Source: Clostridia bacterium (GTDB lineage: Bacteria > Bacillota > Clostridia > Oscillospirales > CAG-272). Taken from it: a stretch of 39,028 bases of DNA. Below, piece after piece: positions 15,970-28,504 of this stretch. The notes below the pieces were generated by a model that was given only the letters and a program-made list of their open reading frames with translations, was not told the origin of the DNA and searched no databases. How positions within the stretch are numbered: position 1 is the first letter of the stretch; every line of letters starts with the position of its first letter. The stretch lies in contig JAFVQL010000034.1 of assembly GCA_017504785.1 (NCBI GenBank), positions 1-39,028 on the forward strand, written 5' to 3'. The position numbers were made by a program, and so were the translations under genes.

Positions 15970-16745
15970 ACATAAGTATAACCGGTCCCGGCGTGTATTT
16001 CACGATCCCGATCCTCGGCGGCATCCGCATCTCGCAGACCGCCGTCGCACTTTTGGCGGTGACGATCCTTTTGATCGTAGTGGCCTTCATCGTAACGAGA
16101 AGGATCGAAAAGCGGCCGGGCAGGCTCCAGGTCGTGATCGAAAAGCTCGTAACCATGCTTTACGATCTCGTGGAAAGCACGATGGGAAAGCACAATCTGA
16201 AATTTGCGCCCTACATCGGCGCGCTCTTCCTCTCCTCGCTTTTCGGCTCGCTGATCGGGCTGACGCAGATCTTCCGCTCCACGACGGGTGACCTTTCGGT
16301 GACCTTGGCTTGGGCTTTGGCGACCACGGGCATGGTGTGGTATTGTAACATCAAAAATTTCGGCTTTAAGGCGTGGCTCAAGAGCTTTACCGAGCCGATT
16401 GCCGTGATGACGCCGATGAACATCGTCAGCGAGATCGCAAACCCCATATCCATGGCGTTCCGTCACTTCGGTAACGTGGCGGGGGGATCGGTGCTGATGA
16501 GCGTGATCTATGCGGCTCTCGCCGCGCTCTCATCGGTTATTTTCGGATGGATCCCCGGGTTGATCGGAACGATCCCCTTCTTCCAGGTGGGTATCCCCGC
16601 CGTGCTTTCCATCTATTTCGATCTTTTCTCGGGCTTTGTGCAGGCCTTCGTTTTCTGCCTTTTGACGATGATCTACGTCGGCGCGGCCAATCCGCCCGCG
16701 GAGGAGCTTCCCGTGAGAAACAAGAAAGCAAAAAAGCAAAAATAA
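15966..16745 (+). CDS. atpB: F1Fo ATP synthase subunit a
   Basis: A 259-residue, five- to six-helix membrane protein that forms the ion half-channels against the c ring. The essential arginine is R166, in ISMAFRHFGN, corresponding to the usual SLRLFGN motif; the alanine/histidine neighbours are slightly unusual. AAGGAGG lies about 10 nt before ATG 15966. A basic tail (RNKKAKKQK) ends the protein. Confidence 0.95.
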   Translation: MNISITGPGVYFTIPILGGIRISQTAVALLAVTILLIVVAFIVTRRIEKRPGRLQVVIEKLVTMLYDLVESTMGKHNLKFAPYIGALFLSSLFGSLIGLTQIFRSTTGDLSVTLAWALATTGMVWYCNIKNFGFKAWLKSFTEPIAVMTPMNIVSEIANPISMAFRHFGNVAGGSVLMSVIYAALAALSSVIFGWIPGLIGTIPFFQVGIPAVLSIYFDLFSGFVQAFVFCLLTMIYVGAANPPAEELPVRNKKAKKQK

Positions 16746-16776
16746 TTTTTCAACCGAATACAAAAAATTAAAGTAA

Positions 16777-17037
<261 letters not shown>

Positions 17038-17081
17038 TACGAAACACGCCCGCAAGGGAACACATACGGAAGGGTAAAATT

Positions 17082-17591
17082 ATGTTTGAGAAATTCGAAT
17101 CATTTGTAGGTGTCAATTTCTTTACCTTGATCTTTGCATGGGCAAATCTTTTGATCCTCTACCTCGTGCTTCGCAAGATCCTCTTCCATCCGATCAAGCG
17201 CATGATCGACAGCCGCCAAAAGGAAATTGACGACATGTACGAATCTGCCGAAAAGGACAGGAGTGCGGCAGAGCACATGCGTAAGGATTATGAGCAGAAG
17301 CTGGAGAAGGCCACCGAGGAGAGCGAAGAGATCCTTCGGAGCGCCCAGCGCCGCGCACTTCTCAAGGAAGAAGAGATCTTAAAGGATGCCGAGGCGCAGG
17401 CGCGCCGCACCAAGGAAAGAGCGGAGGAGCAGATCGCGCTCGAAAAACGCCAGGCAATGAACGATATCAAGGACGAGGTTTCCGTCATTGCCATTCAGAT
17501 CGCCGAGGCTGTGGTTGCCCGCGACGTAAAGGCTTCCGAGCACGCCGATCTCATTGACGGCTTTATCAATACGATGGGTGAAGAAGCATGA
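17082..17591 (+). CDS. atpF: F1Fo ATP synthase subunit b
   Basis: A 169-residue stator protein: one N-terminal membrane helix (about residues 11-30) followed by a long charged amphipathic helix that can form the b2 coiled coil. The motif ILFHPIKRMIDSRQKEID is characteristic. ATG 17082 has GGAAGGG about 8 nt upstream; the frame is open further upstream into atpE, but no family member extends there. It overlaps atpH by 4 nt (ATGA). Confidence 0.93.
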   Translation: MFEKFESFVGVNFFTLIFAWANLLILYLVLRKILFHPIKRMIDSRQKEIDDMYESAEKDRSAAEHMRKDYEQKLEKATEESEEILRSAQRRALLKEEEILKDAEAQARRTKERAEEQIALEKRQAMNDIKDEVSVIAIQIAEAVVARDVKASEHADLIDGFINTMGEEA

Positions 17592-18142
17592 TTGACACGA
17601 AGGAATACGCGAAGGCCCTTTTCCTTCTCGCAAAGGAAAGAGGGGCTTTGGAGCTCATTCTCTCCGACTTAAAGGCGGCGTGTGCCGCCGTGAAAGAGGA
17701 GCCCGACTATATCTCGCTTCTGGATTCGCCCGCGCTCACGGGAGAGGAAAGGGACAGACTGATAGAGGAGGCGTTCGCCTCGGTGGACATAGACCTTCGT
17801 TCCTTTTTTAAGATCCTCTCGGGAAAGCACGCGCTTTACACCCTTTTTCGCACGGCAGATGCCTACGAGGCGCTTTGCGATGAGGAGATGGGCATTATCC
17901 GTGCCGAGGCGATCACGGCGGTCGCGCTCACCGATACGCAAAGGGAGCGTCTCGCTTTAAAGCTTGAAAAAAAGACCGGCAAGCGCGTGATCCTAAAAAA
18001 CACGGTGGATGCATCCGTGCTCGGAGGCGTGAAGCTGCGCTTTATGGGTACGCAGCTCGATGCTTCTCTAAAGAGCCGCTTGGATTCCATCCGCGAGGCC
18101 TTGCAAAGCACCGCACTCGGTGTGGAAAATATAGGAAAGTGA
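17588..18142 (+). CDS. atpH: F1Fo ATP synthase delta subunit
   Basis: A 184-residue protein linking the peripheral stalk to the top of F1. The N-terminus ([13 protein letters not shown]) and the C-terminal signature ([21 protein letters not shown]) match the OSCP/delta family. The ribosome binding site is weak and the start overlaps the atpF stop (ATGA), so translation is probably coupled. Confidence 0.92.
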   Translation: MIDTKEYAKALFLLAKERGALELILSDLKAACAAVKEEPDYISLLDSPALTGEERDRLIEEAFASVDIDLRSFFKILSGKHALYTLFRTADAYEALCDEEMGIIRAEAITAVALTDTQRERLALKLEKKTGKRVILKNTVDASVLGGVKLRFMGTQLDASLKSRLDSIREALQSTALGVENIGK

Positions 18143-18152
18143 CGGTGATACC

Positions 18153-19661
<1,509 letters not shown>

Positions 19662-19710
19662 ACAAAAGTTTGTATAACAGTCATTTTTAAGAAGAAAAGG
19701 AGGGAGAATC

Positions 19711-20541
19711 TTGGCAGGCGTATCTATGAATGATATTAAGGCCCGCATCAAAAGCGTCAACAGCACGATGCAGATCACCAAGGCGATGGAGCTTGTGGCG
19801 ACCTCAAAGCTGCGCCGCGCGAAAATGCGCGCCGAGCAAAGCCGTGCATACGGCGAAATTGCCACCGAGGCAATGAAAAAAATTCTCCTCGCCCCCGCCG
19901 TGGCGGACTCTCCCTACACAAGGCCCTCGGAAGGAAAAAAGGTCTGCTACGTTGTGATCGCGGGTGACCGCGGTCTGGCAGGCGGCTTCAACGTCGGTAT
20001 CTTCCGCACCGTGCAGTCGCTCGGTCTTGAGAATGCCTATGTGATCCCCGTCGGCAAAAAGGCGGTGGAATATTACCGCGGGCGCGCCGAGTGCCTAACG
20101 GAAGCCTTCTCTCCCGTGGACAATCTTTCAGTGGGCGCTGCCATGAAGATCGCGCGTCTTTTGATCGACGGCTTCGACAGAGGCACCTTCGACCGCGTGG
20201 TGCTGGTCTATACGCGCTTCGTTTCCATGATCTCACAAGTCCCCACCCATACCGTGCTTCTTCCCTTGGAGCGCGGTGCGGGCGGGCAGGATCCCATGAC
20301 CGACGAGGATATCTCGGAGCTTCTTTCTTCCCTTTTACCGCAGTATCTCGGCGGTATGATCTACGGAGCGATCGCGGAGTCCTTGGCAGCAGAATGCGGC
20401 GCGCGCCGCACCGCCATGAACGCGGCAAACAAAAACGCCGAGGAAATGATCGTCGGGCTAAATCTCAGCTACAACCGCGCAAGACAGGCAATGATCACGC
20501 AAGAAATTACTGAAATTGTTTCCGGAGCGGAGGCGCTGTAA
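19711..20541 (+). CDS. atpG: F1Fo ATP synthase gamma subunit
   Basis: A 276-residue central shaft protein. The N-terminus MAGVSMNDIKARIKSVNST and the following motif ITKAMELVATSKLRRAK are diagnostic, as is the C-terminal helix NLSYNRARQAMITQEITEIV. Start is TTG 19711, supported by AAGGAGGG 7 nt upstream and by conservation of the residues before the internal ATG at 19726. Confidence 0.95.
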   Translation: MAGVSMNDIKARIKSVNSTMQITKAMELVATSKLRRAKMRAEQSRAYGEIATEAMKKILLAPAVADSPYTRPSEGKKVCYVVIAGDRGLAGGFNVGIFRTVQSLGLENAYVIPVGKKAVEYYRGRAECLTEAFSPVDNLSVGAAMKIARLLIDGFDRGTFDRVVLVYTRFVSMISQVPTHTVLLPLERGAGGQDPMTDEDISELLSSLLPQYLGGMIYGAIAESLAAECGARRTAMNAANKNAEEMIVGLNLSYNRARQAMITQEITEIVSGAEAL

Positions 20542-21972
<1,431 letters not shown>

Positions 21973-21981
21973 GGGGGACTT

Positions 21982-22386
21982 ATGAAAGAGTTTTCCTTAC
22001 AGATCGTCACGCCCGATAAAACGGCGTTTGACGGAAAGGCGACGAGCCTTCTCATCCGCACCGCAGCGGGCGACGTTGAGATCCTCGCGGGGCACGCAGA
22101 CCTTCTCTGTGCCCTCGGCACGGGGCGCGCGCGCATCCGCTTTGCGGACGGCGGCGAACGCTTTGCCGGCGCAAGCGGCGGCTTTCTCTCGGTTTCCGAG
22201 GGCACCGTTCGCGTTGCGGCGACCACCTTTGAATTTGCGGACGAGTTGGATCTTGATCGCGCCGAGGCCGCCAAGGAAAAAGCGGAGCAGCGTATCAAAA
22301 ACGCAAAGAGCCGCGCCGAGCTTGACCTCGCAAAGGCGAAGCTTCAAAGAGCACTGACGAGAATTCAAGTTAAGACGATGAAATAA
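21982..22386 (+). CDS. atpC: F1Fo ATP synthase epsilon subunit
   Basis: A 134-residue subunit with the N-terminal beta-sandwich (LQIVTPDKTAFDG, GDVEILAGHADLL) and a C-terminal two-helix region rich in Ala, Lys and Glu that in relatives can inhibit ATP hydrolysis. Start ATG 21982 after GGGGG. Last gene of the operon; a terminator begins directly behind the stop. Confidence 0.93.
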   Translation: MKEFSLQIVTPDKTAFDGKATSLLIRTAAGDVEILAGHADLLCALGTGRARIRFADGGERFAGASGGFLSVSEGTVRVAATTFEFADELDLDRAEAAKEKAEQRIKNAKSRAELDLAKAKLQRALTRIQVKTMK

Positions 22387-22428
22387 AAAAACACCCCCGA
22401 CAGGCATTGGGCCGTCGGGGGTGTTTTT
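22387..22428 (+). terminator. Intrinsic terminator of the atp operon
   Basis: A perfect 15-bp stem AAAAACACCCCCGAC / GTCGGGGGTGTTTTT, so the U-tract is part of the stem on both strands. It can therefore also stop the convergent MATE transcript. Confidence 0.92.
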
Positions 22429-22565
22429 ACTTTTCTGAAGCATTTACAGAAGCGCTCTTTTTTTGATAGCAAAGGCATTTACGTGAAAAAGTCTGTATGT
22501 TTTTGCGCTTTTTGTAAATTTAGGTTTGCTTTTTAAGGTGTTTTTTGGAAGAGCATGCGCGCTTT

Positions 22566-23948
22566 TTATTCCTTGATCTCCTTTGTTTCGCACGCATTTT
22601 TGCCATTCACAGCCTCGTTCGGACGGCGCAGAAAGAGGACGATAAAGGGAATGCACACAAGGCCCGAGATCGCGTCCGCGATCGGCTGTGCAAGCAAAAT
22701 ACCGTCCAGTCCAAAAATCGCGTTAAGGATCAAAAGCGCGGGGATAAAGGAAAGTCCCGAGCGCATCAGGGCAAGGAAGGAGGCAACGCCCGCCTCGCGG
22801 ATGCTCTGATACAGCATATTGACGGGAACGGAAAGCGGCAAGAACAGAAGGCCGAGGGCGGCGAAGCGCAGCCCCTTCGTTCCGATCTCGATCACGGCGG
22901 CACTCTTTTGGAAAAGCGCGATGATGCCGGGCGCGAAGATCAGCATAAGCACGGAAAGCGCGGCGCTGAGCGCAAGCCCCAGCCCCATCGTGAAGAGCAG
23001 CCCCTGCTTGACGCGGCGGCGCTTGCCGACCTGATAATTGAAGGACGCCACGGGCTGAAAGCCCTGCCCGATGCCGAGCCCCACGCAAAGCACCAGCGAG
23101 GAGCAGCGGTTGACAACGCTGATCGCGGCGATCGCCGCATCACCGAAGGGCTTGGTGAGATTGTTGAGAATGCCGTGCGAGATCGAGGTGAGTCCCTGGC
23201 GAAGAAGCGAGGGGAAGCCCACGCGCATGATCGAAAGATACACCGCCCCTTCCCTTGCGATCGCGGCAAACGAGATGCGGCTCTGCGCCTTGGTTTGGTA
23301 CATAACAAGAAGGATCGTAAAGCTCACGGCCTGCGAGATCGCCGTTGCCATACCCGCGCCGAATACGCCGAGCGGCAGAACGCGAACAAAAATGTAATCA
23401 AGCAGGATATTGAGAAGGCCGCCCGTCGTCAGTCCGAACATAGCGTAAAACGCCTTGCCCTCGTAACGAAGGTTGTTATTCAATACCAAAGAGCCGATCA
23501 AAAGCGGACAAGAAAGAAGCACCCAAAAACCGTAATCCATGGCGTGAGGCAGGATGGTCTCGGTACTGCCGAGAAGCATCATGAAGGGGCGCAAACAGGA
23601 AAGTCCCGCCGCCATCAAAGCCAAACCGATGCCCGTGCCGAAGAAAAACGCAGTGGACACGTAGCGCGTGGCATCCTTCACGTCGCGGTCGGCAAGGGCC
23701 TTGGCAACGAAGGTACCCGAGCCGTGCCCCATCATAAAGGCAATGGCCTGAATGATGGCCTGGAGCGTGAAAAGAATGCCCGTTGCGCCCTGCGCGCTTT
23801 CGCCGAGCCCGCCGACGAAATAGGTATCCGCCATATTGTATATGCTGGTGATCAGCATAGAGATCGTGGTCGGAATGCCCAAAGTGACGATCAGCCTTGC
23901 GACCGGCGTTTCGGTCATTTTTATGTAGTGATCGTTTGATTTTGTCAT
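22566..23948 (-). CDS. MATE-family efflux transporter
   Basis: A 460-residue protein with about 12 membrane helices and the two-fold MATE layout; the N-terminal motif PTTISMLITSIYNMADTYFV is typical of the DinF/NorM-like branch. It probably exports cationic drugs or metabolites in exchange for Na+ or H+; substrate unknown. The start ATG 23948 lies 13 nt after the stop of the glutamine synthetase gene, on the same strand. No ribosome binding site is visible (TTGTAAACAAAACATG), nor before the next in-frame ATG ten codons later. It is probably translated at a low level from the glnN transcript. Confidence 0.9.
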   Translation of the reverse strand: MTKSNDHYIKMTETPVARLIVTLGIPTTISMLITSIYNMADTYFVGGLGESAQGATGILFTLQAIIQAIAFMMGHGSGTFVAKALADRDVKDATRYVSTAFFFGTGIGLALMAAGLSCLRPFMMLLGSTETILPHAMDYGFWVLLSCPLLIGSLVLNNNLRYEGKAFYAMFGLTTGGLLNILLDYIFVRVLPLGVFGAGMATAISQAVSFTILLVMYQTKAQSRISFAAIAREGAVYLSIMRVGFPSLLRQGLTSISHGILNNLTKPFGDAAIAAISVVNRCSSLVLCVGLGIGQGFQPVASFNYQVGKRRRVKQGLLFTMGLGLALSAALSVLMLIFAPGIIALFQKSAAVIEIGTKGLRFAALGLLFLPLSVPVNMLYQSIREAGVASFLALMRSGLSFIPALLILNAIFGLDGILLAQPIADAISGLVCIPFIVLFLRRPNEAVNGKNACETKEIKE

Positions 23949-23961
23949 GTTTTGTTTACAA

Positions 23962-26061
23962 TTACACGCGATAAGTCAGATCGCCATAGGTGGGAACGGG
24001 CCAATATTCACGGCAGGTGAGCACCTCCATGCTATCCACGGCACGGCGCAGGCTCTCCATTTTGGGAAGCACGACGTCCTTATAGCACATGGCTCTCTGC
24101 TCATCGGTTTCCTTCGCGCGTGCCGTTGCCTCTGCCTTTTCAAGCGCGAGCGTTGCGCTGTACGCCTTGGAAAGAAGATCCGAAAGCTTGCCGATCAGGC
24201 TCTCCTCCACCGAGGTATACACCGAGCGAAGCGCTTCTCTCTTGGCGATGAGCGCATCGGAAAGATCCTTCACGTATTTGGAAACGGCGGGAATATAGTC
24301 GCGCATGGACATTTCAAGCATCGTTCGCGCCTCGATTCCAACCACGTTGCGATAGGTCTCAAAGAAGATCTCGCGGCGCGAGCGCATCTCCACCTCGCTC
24401 ATAACGGAGAACTTCGTGAAGAGCGCGATGTTCTTCTCGTCCGTGAAGTGCTCGTACGCCTCGGGCGCACTCTTGAAGCAGGAAAGGCCTCTTGCCTTTG
24501 CCTCCTCCTCCCACTCCTTGCTATAACTGTTTCCGGAGAAGAGGATTCTTCTGTGCGCGCGGAAGGTGTCGGCGATCAGCTTGTCCAGCGACATCTCAAA
24601 GTCCTTCGCCTTGCTCAAGGTGTCCGCAAAATCCGAGAAGGACTTTGCAACCGCGGTGTTCAGCACGATATTGGCAAACGCGATGTTCTGCGACGAGCCG
24701 ACCATACGGAACTCAAACTTATTGCCCGTGAAGGCAAAGGGCGAGGTGCGGTTTCTGTCGGTATTGTCCTTGCGGATGCCGGGGAGTGAGGGCACGCCGA
24801 GCGACATATATTTGGTTTCCTTCTTGCGATAGTTCGAGCCGTCCGCAATCGCGTTTACAAGCTCCTCCAGCTCTTCGCCGAGGAAGACCGAGATGATCGC
24901 GGGGGGGGCTTCCGCGCCGCCGAGACGCTGATCGTTACCCGCCGTAGCGGCCGAGATACGCAGAAGATCCTGATAATCGTCCACCGCCTTCAAAACGGCG
25001 GCGAGCATCAAAAGAAATCGCTTATTGTTCGCAGGGGTCTTGCCGGGCTTCAAGAGGTTTTCACCCGTATCCGTTGCGATCGACCAGTTGTTATGCTTGC
25101 CCGATCCGTTGATGCCCGCAAAGGGCTTCTCCGCAAGCAGACACTCCATGCCGAACTTGGGCGCAAGCTTTTTCATATATTCCATCGTCAGAAGGTTCTG
25201 ATCCACGGCAATATTCGTGGAGGAAAAGACAGGCGCAAGCTCGTGCTGTGCGGGGGCCGTTTCGTTGTGCTTGGTCTTGGCACAAATGCCGAGTGCCCAA
25301 AGCGCACGGTCCAGCTCCTGCATATATGCGCTGACGCGCGGACGGAGCGCACCGAAATAATGATCCTCAAGCTCCTGGCCCTTCACCGCGGGTGCGCCGA
25401 ACAGCGTGCGGCCGCAGTAGAAGAGATCGCGTCTTGCCTTGAAGTCCTCGCTATCCACAAGGAAATATTCCTGCTCTGCGCCCACCGTGGTCTGCACGCG
25501 CTTTGCCGAGGTATCGCCGAAAAGCTCCAAAAGGCGCAAAGCCTCTGCGCTGATCGCGTCCATCGAGCGGAGCAGGGGCGTTTTCGTATCGAGCGCCTCA
25601 CCCGTATAAGAGCAAAACGCCGTGGGAATGTACAGAGATCCGTCCTTAACAAAGGCGTAGGACGCGGGGTCCCAAGCCGTATATCCTCTCGCCTCAAAGG
25701 TGGCGCGCAAACCGCCCGAGGGGAAGGAAGAAGCATCCGGCTCGCCCTTGATCAGCTCCTTGCCGGAAAACTCCATGATCGCCTTGCCGTGCCCAACCGG
25801 CGAAAGGAAGGAATCGTGCTTCTCCGCCGTTACGCCCGTGAGAGGCTGGAACCAATGCGTGAAGTGGGTCGCGCCGTGCTCCACCGCCCAGTCCTTCATT
25901 GCGCCTGCCACTACGTCGGCGATCGTGGCGTCGATCTCATTGCCCGTGGCAATGGTTTTCTCAAGAGATTTATATACGTCCTTGGGAAGTCTTTCGCGCA
26001 TCACGTCCTCGCTGAAAACCTGCGAGCCGAAAAGCTCGGGGATGCGAATGTTTTTTTCCAT
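23962..26061 (-). CDS. glnN: Glutamine synthetase type III
   Basis: A 699-residue GSIII enzyme making glutamine from glutamate, ammonia and ATP. Typical family phrases include [20 protein letters not shown] near residue 80, the glutamate/metal site [11 protein letters not shown], the ATP/ammonia region [28 protein letters not shown], and [20 protein letters not shown]. Length (about 700) distinguishes it from GSI (about 450). AGGAGG lies about 10 nt before ATG 26061. It is driven by a perfect-consensus sigma-A promoter. No GlnR- or NtrC-like operator was recognised. Confidence 0.96.
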   Translation of the reverse strand: MEKNIRIPELFGSQVFSEDVMRERLPKDVYKSLEKTIATGNEIDATIADVVAGAMKDWAVEHGATHFTHWFQPLTGVTAEKHDSFLSPVGHGKAIMEFSGKELIKGEPDASSFPSGGLRATFEARGYTAWDPASYAFVKDGSLYIPTAFCSYTGEALDTKTPLLRSMDAISAEALRLLELFGDTSAKRVQTTVGAEQEYFLVDSEDFKARRDLFYCGRTLFGAPAVKGQELEDHYFGALRPRVSAYMQELDRALWALGICAKTKHNETAPAQHELAPVFSSTNIAVDQNLLTMEYMKKLAPKFGMECLLAEKPFAGINGSGKHNNWSIATDTGENLLKPGKTPANNKRFLLMLAAVLKAVDDYQDLLRISAATAGNDQRLGGAEAPPAIISVFLGEELEELVNAIADGSNYRKKETKYMSLGVPSLPGIRKDNTDRNRTSPFAFTGNKFEFRMVGSSQNIAFANIVLNTAVAKSFSDFADTLSKAKDFEMSLDKLIADTFRAHRRILFSGNSYSKEWEEEAKARGLSCFKSAPEAYEHFTDEKNIALFTKFSVMSEVEMRSRREIFFETYRNVVGIEARTMLEMSMRDYIPAVSKYVKDLSDALIAKREALRSVYTSVEESLIGKLSDLLSKAYSATLALEKAEATARAKETDEQRAMCYKDVVLPKMESLRRAVDSMEVLTCREYWPVPTYGDLTYRV

Positions 26062-26090
26062 AAAAAGAAGCCTCCTATTTTTATGCTACA

Positions 26091-26119
26091 ATTATACAAC
26101 AGAGGTAAAAAAATGTCAA
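26091..26119 (-). promoter_or_regulatory. Consensus sigma-A promoter of glnN
   Basis: On the minus strand TTGACA (26119-26114) and TATAAT (26096-26091) are both perfect and 17 bp apart. A promoter this strong suggests high constitutive output unless a repressor site overlaps it. Confidence 0.9.
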
Positions 26120-26349
26120 GAGTTTCACGTAAAGTGGATATATTTTTCTTTTTTTGCACTTCTTTTTATGTAGAGGTGGGGCGTTTTGATTATTTTATAA
26201 TTGTTTTTTCTTTGTTTGTGGGTGATATGATTATGAACAAAAAATGAACGGAAGAATTTGAGGGCGTTTTATTTCGGTGGCAAGGGGCGGTGGGGCGCAC
26301 AAAAGAGAGCAAAAGCGAAGCCGCAAATTTTGCGTCGCACATTTTCCTC
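26120..26349. other. AT-rich intergenic region between divergent glnN and exonuclease genes
   Basis: Apart from the two flanking promoters I see nothing here: no plausible gene, no RNA family and no clear repeat. A GTGATAT at 26221 is an isolated match to the heptamer of the left-hand array and lacks a hairpin partner. Confidence 0.5.
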
Positions 26350-26377
26350 TTGACTTTTTTTCAGTTTGTGATATACT
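26350..26377 (+). promoter_or_regulatory. Sigma-A promoter of the exonuclease gene
   Basis: TTGACT (26350-26355), 16-bp spacer, TATACT (26372-26377) with extended -10 TG. Confidence 0.75.
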
Positions 26378-26421
26378 ATTAAATGGTATAGTTTTGACCG
26401 ATTAAATTATAAGGAAGAGAA

Positions 26422-27396
26422 ATGTACTACATTACGTTGGATTTAGAGTGGAACCAGGCCTATGCACAAAAGGCTCTGGCGGTGCAGCGCCGCCTTTGCG
26501 CCCGCTTGCGCGGCGAGGTGATCCAGATCGGCGCCGTGAAGCTGGATAAGCGCATGCGCGTTTGCGGCTCGTATTCGGTGATCGTGAAGCCGCAGCATTT
26601 CAAAAAACTTCATAAGCACGTGAGTGATCTGACGGGCATCAGCCAGGAAATGATGGATGCCGGCGTTCCCCTTCCCCAAGCCGCCGAGAATTTCAAGCGT
26701 TTTTGCGGCGAGGATTTCGCATTTCTCACCTGGGGCCCCGATGATATACCCATGCTGAAGGACAACCTTCATATTCACGATATTCCCTCCGAGTGGCTGG
26801 ACCGTACTTACGATCTGCAGGTGATCTTCAATAAGCAGACCGACGGTGCAACGAAGCAGCGCTCGCTGGAATACGCGATGGATCACTTTGGCATCCCCCA
26901 GAATCTGCCGGCGCACGATGCGCTGAACGACGCTTATTTTACCGCGCTCGTCGCACAAAAGCTGGACGTCAAGGAAGGCATTCGCGCATACGATGCATCG
27001 CAAGGGCAGTATCTTGAATCCGGCACGATCGGCGATGCCGACGCAGGCGATGACGGATACGTTACCATCAGCGAAATGCTCGAGGATGCGGTCGTTTGCC
27101 GTCCCGTTTGCCCCATCTGCAAAAAGCCCCTGATCCTCAAGGGCAAGCCTCTGCACTCCAAGGGACAGCGCTACACCTATTACTATGAATGCAAGAAGGA
27201 CGGGGATATGTTCCTCACCCTGAAGCTGCACAGAAACTTCAACGAAACCTGGCGCGCCAAACGCCAAATCACCCCTGCCACCGAGGAGCAGATCGTGGAA
27301 TACAAGCAGAAGCTGGAAGCAACGGGCATTCGCCGCCGCTCAAGATCCCGCCGTTCTCCCAGACGCAGGAAGAACCCCTCGCAGAATACACAGTAA
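26422..27396 (+). CDS. DEDD-type 3'-5' exonuclease with C-terminal zinc-ribbon and Arg-rich tail
   Basis: A 324-residue protein. Residues 1-185 are a DnaQ/RNase T/ERI-1-like exonuclease fold: ExoI motif DLEWN (D7, E9), the conserved HVSDLTGIS, a WGPDD motif, and ExoIII motif HDALNDA. This set suggests a two-metal DEDDh nuclease acting on RNA or DNA ends. Residues about 215-285 contain CPIC and one later cysteine followed by beta-rich sequence, probably a degenerate zinc-ribbon. The last 20 residues are rich in arginine and serine, likely binding nucleic acid. AAGGA about 8 nt before ATG 26422. The gene is monocistronic with its own promoter and terminator. Substrate unknown. Confidence 0.85.
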   Translation: MYYITLDLEWNQAYAQKALAVQRRLCARLRGEVIQIGAVKLDKRMRVCGSYSVIVKPQHFKKLHKHVSDLTGISQEMMDAGVPLPQAAENFKRFCGEDFAFLTWGPDDIPMLKDNLHIHDIPSEWLDRTYDLQVIFNKQTDGATKQRSLEYAMDHFGIPQNLPAHDALNDAYFTALVAQKLDVKEGIRAYDASQGQYLESGTIGDADAGDDGYVTISEMLEDAVVCRPVCPICKKPLILKGKPLHSKGQRYTYYYECKKDGDMFLTLKLHRNFNETWRAKRQITPATEEQIVEYKQKLEATGIRRRSRSRRSPRRRKNPSQNTQ

Positions 27397-27421
27397 TCAT
27401 TTTGCATATATTTGTTTACAA

Positions 27422-27457
27422 AAAACAGCATCCGCTCCAAAAAGCGGATGCTGTTTT
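27422..27457. terminator. Bidirectional terminator between the convergent exonuclease and PHP genes
   Basis: A perfect 15-bp stem AAAACAGCATCCGCT / AGCGGATGCTGTTTT with a 6-nt loop; T-runs occur on both strands. Confidence 0.9.
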
Positions 27458-27459
27458 GC

Positions 27460-28392
27460 TTAATCTTTCTTTTGCTTTCCCTTGATCGCGACATAATCGG
27501 GCATTTTTTCGCGCTTGCCGATCTTCCTTTTCTTCAGCTCGCAAAAGTGCTCCTTCAGCGTGCCGAAGCTTCCGGGCTCCATATAATAGGGAGAGTCCTC
27601 GGGGCTTTCGTAGGATCCGTACATACCGCCGAGCGCGCCCTCGTGATCCGTGCCGCCCGCAATAAAAAGATTTTTCTCATAGGCGATGCAAAGCGCCTCC
27701 CTCTGCTCCTCGGGGGTGAGCGAAAAGTGATAGACCTCAAGCCCGTCGATGCCCATTTCGATCAGACGGTCCATGTACTGCAAGCGCTCGTGCGGATGCG
27801 CTACCAAAATGATACCGCCCGCCTTATGCACGAGATCGATGATCTCCTTTGCGGAAAGGAAGGGATATGCGGGCGCAACGAGATCTCTTTGCATAAGGAA
27901 ATTTTTATCGTACCAATCGACGTATTCTTTAGGCTGCACAAGTCCCTTGGCAAGCATAGCGTTAAACACGTGCTCGTTGCAAAGCCACGCGATGCCCGCG
28001 TTATATTCCAGAACCTCGCCCCAGGTGATGCCCGCAATATCGCCCTTTTCCACCGCCCATTCAAAGACGGCGCGCGTCTGCTCTGTTTCGCGGTACGCCA
28101 TTCCTTTTAGGTACTCCGCCATGGGGGGATAGGCAGGATCAAAGTCGTAAGCAACGAAATGAAAATCGGGCAGCTCGCCCGATGCCTCCACCGAAAACTC
28201 GCATCCAAAGAGGCTTTCAAGCCCATGCTCTTTCGCATAATACGCAATATCGGCATTGCCCGTCACGGTATCATGGTCGGTCAAGGCGATCGCTCCGTAC
28301 CCTTCCGCCTTTGCGAGGAGCACCAGCTGCTCGGGCGTATATTTCCCGTCCGAATGCGTGCTATGTAAATGAAGGTTTGCATATATCTGCAT
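27460..28392 (-). CDS. PHP-domain metal-dependent phosphoesterase
   Basis: A 310-residue protein of the PHP superfamily (as in YciV/RnmAM and histidinol phosphatase-like enzymes). Metal ligands are visible in NLHLHSTHSDG (H8, H10, D15), LTDHDTVTG, FGCEFSVE, VAHPHE and GGTDHEG. Such proteins hydrolyse phosphate esters, often 3',5'-nucleotide bisphosphates or RNA ends. I chose ATG 28392 because AAGGA lies just upstream and the fold begins there; an ATG at 28440 would place the start inside the preceding terminator hairpin. It follows glyS on the same strand but is separated from it by a terminator, and I see no clear promoter. Confidence 0.87.
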   Translation of the reverse strand: MQIYANLHLHSTHSDGKYTPEQLVLLAKAEGYGAIALTDHDTVTGNADIAYYAKEHGLESLFGCEFSVEASGELPDFHFVAYDFDPAYPPMAEYLKGMAYRETEQTRAVFEWAVEKGDIAGITWGEVLEYNAGIAWLCNEHVFNAMLAKGLVQPKEYVDWYDKNFLMQRDLVAPAYPFLSAKEIIDLVHKAGGIILVAHPHERLQYMDRLIEMGIDGLEVYHFSLTPEEQREALCIAYEKNLFIAGGTDHEGALGGMYGSYESPEDSPYYMEPGSFGTLKEHFCELKKRKIGKREKMPDYVAIKGKQKKD

Positions 28393-28413
28393 TTTCCTTT
28401 TTCCTTTCAAAAG

Positions 28414-28457
28414 AAAAAATGGCGAGGCCGTCTCAAACAAGCATTGAAACGGCCTCG
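28414..28457 (-). terminator. Terminator of the hpt-mtaB-glyS operon
   Basis: A 9-bp stem CGAGGCCGT / ACGGCCTCG (28423-28431 and 28449-28457); on the minus strand it is followed by CCATTTTTTC. Some read-through could feed the PHP gene. Confidence 0.78.
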
Positions 28458-28504
28458 TTTTTTAGGAAAGCGCCTATGGTGGCAAGCCGCCTCGGCAATC
28501 AAAA

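Noticed and set aside
26215..26380. GTGATAT matches near 26221 and 26368 as further members of the left-hand array
   Set aside because: They lack hairpin intervals; one is part of a -10 box. A 7-mer is expected several times by chance in a window this size. Similar single matches lie inside rlmD and atpA.
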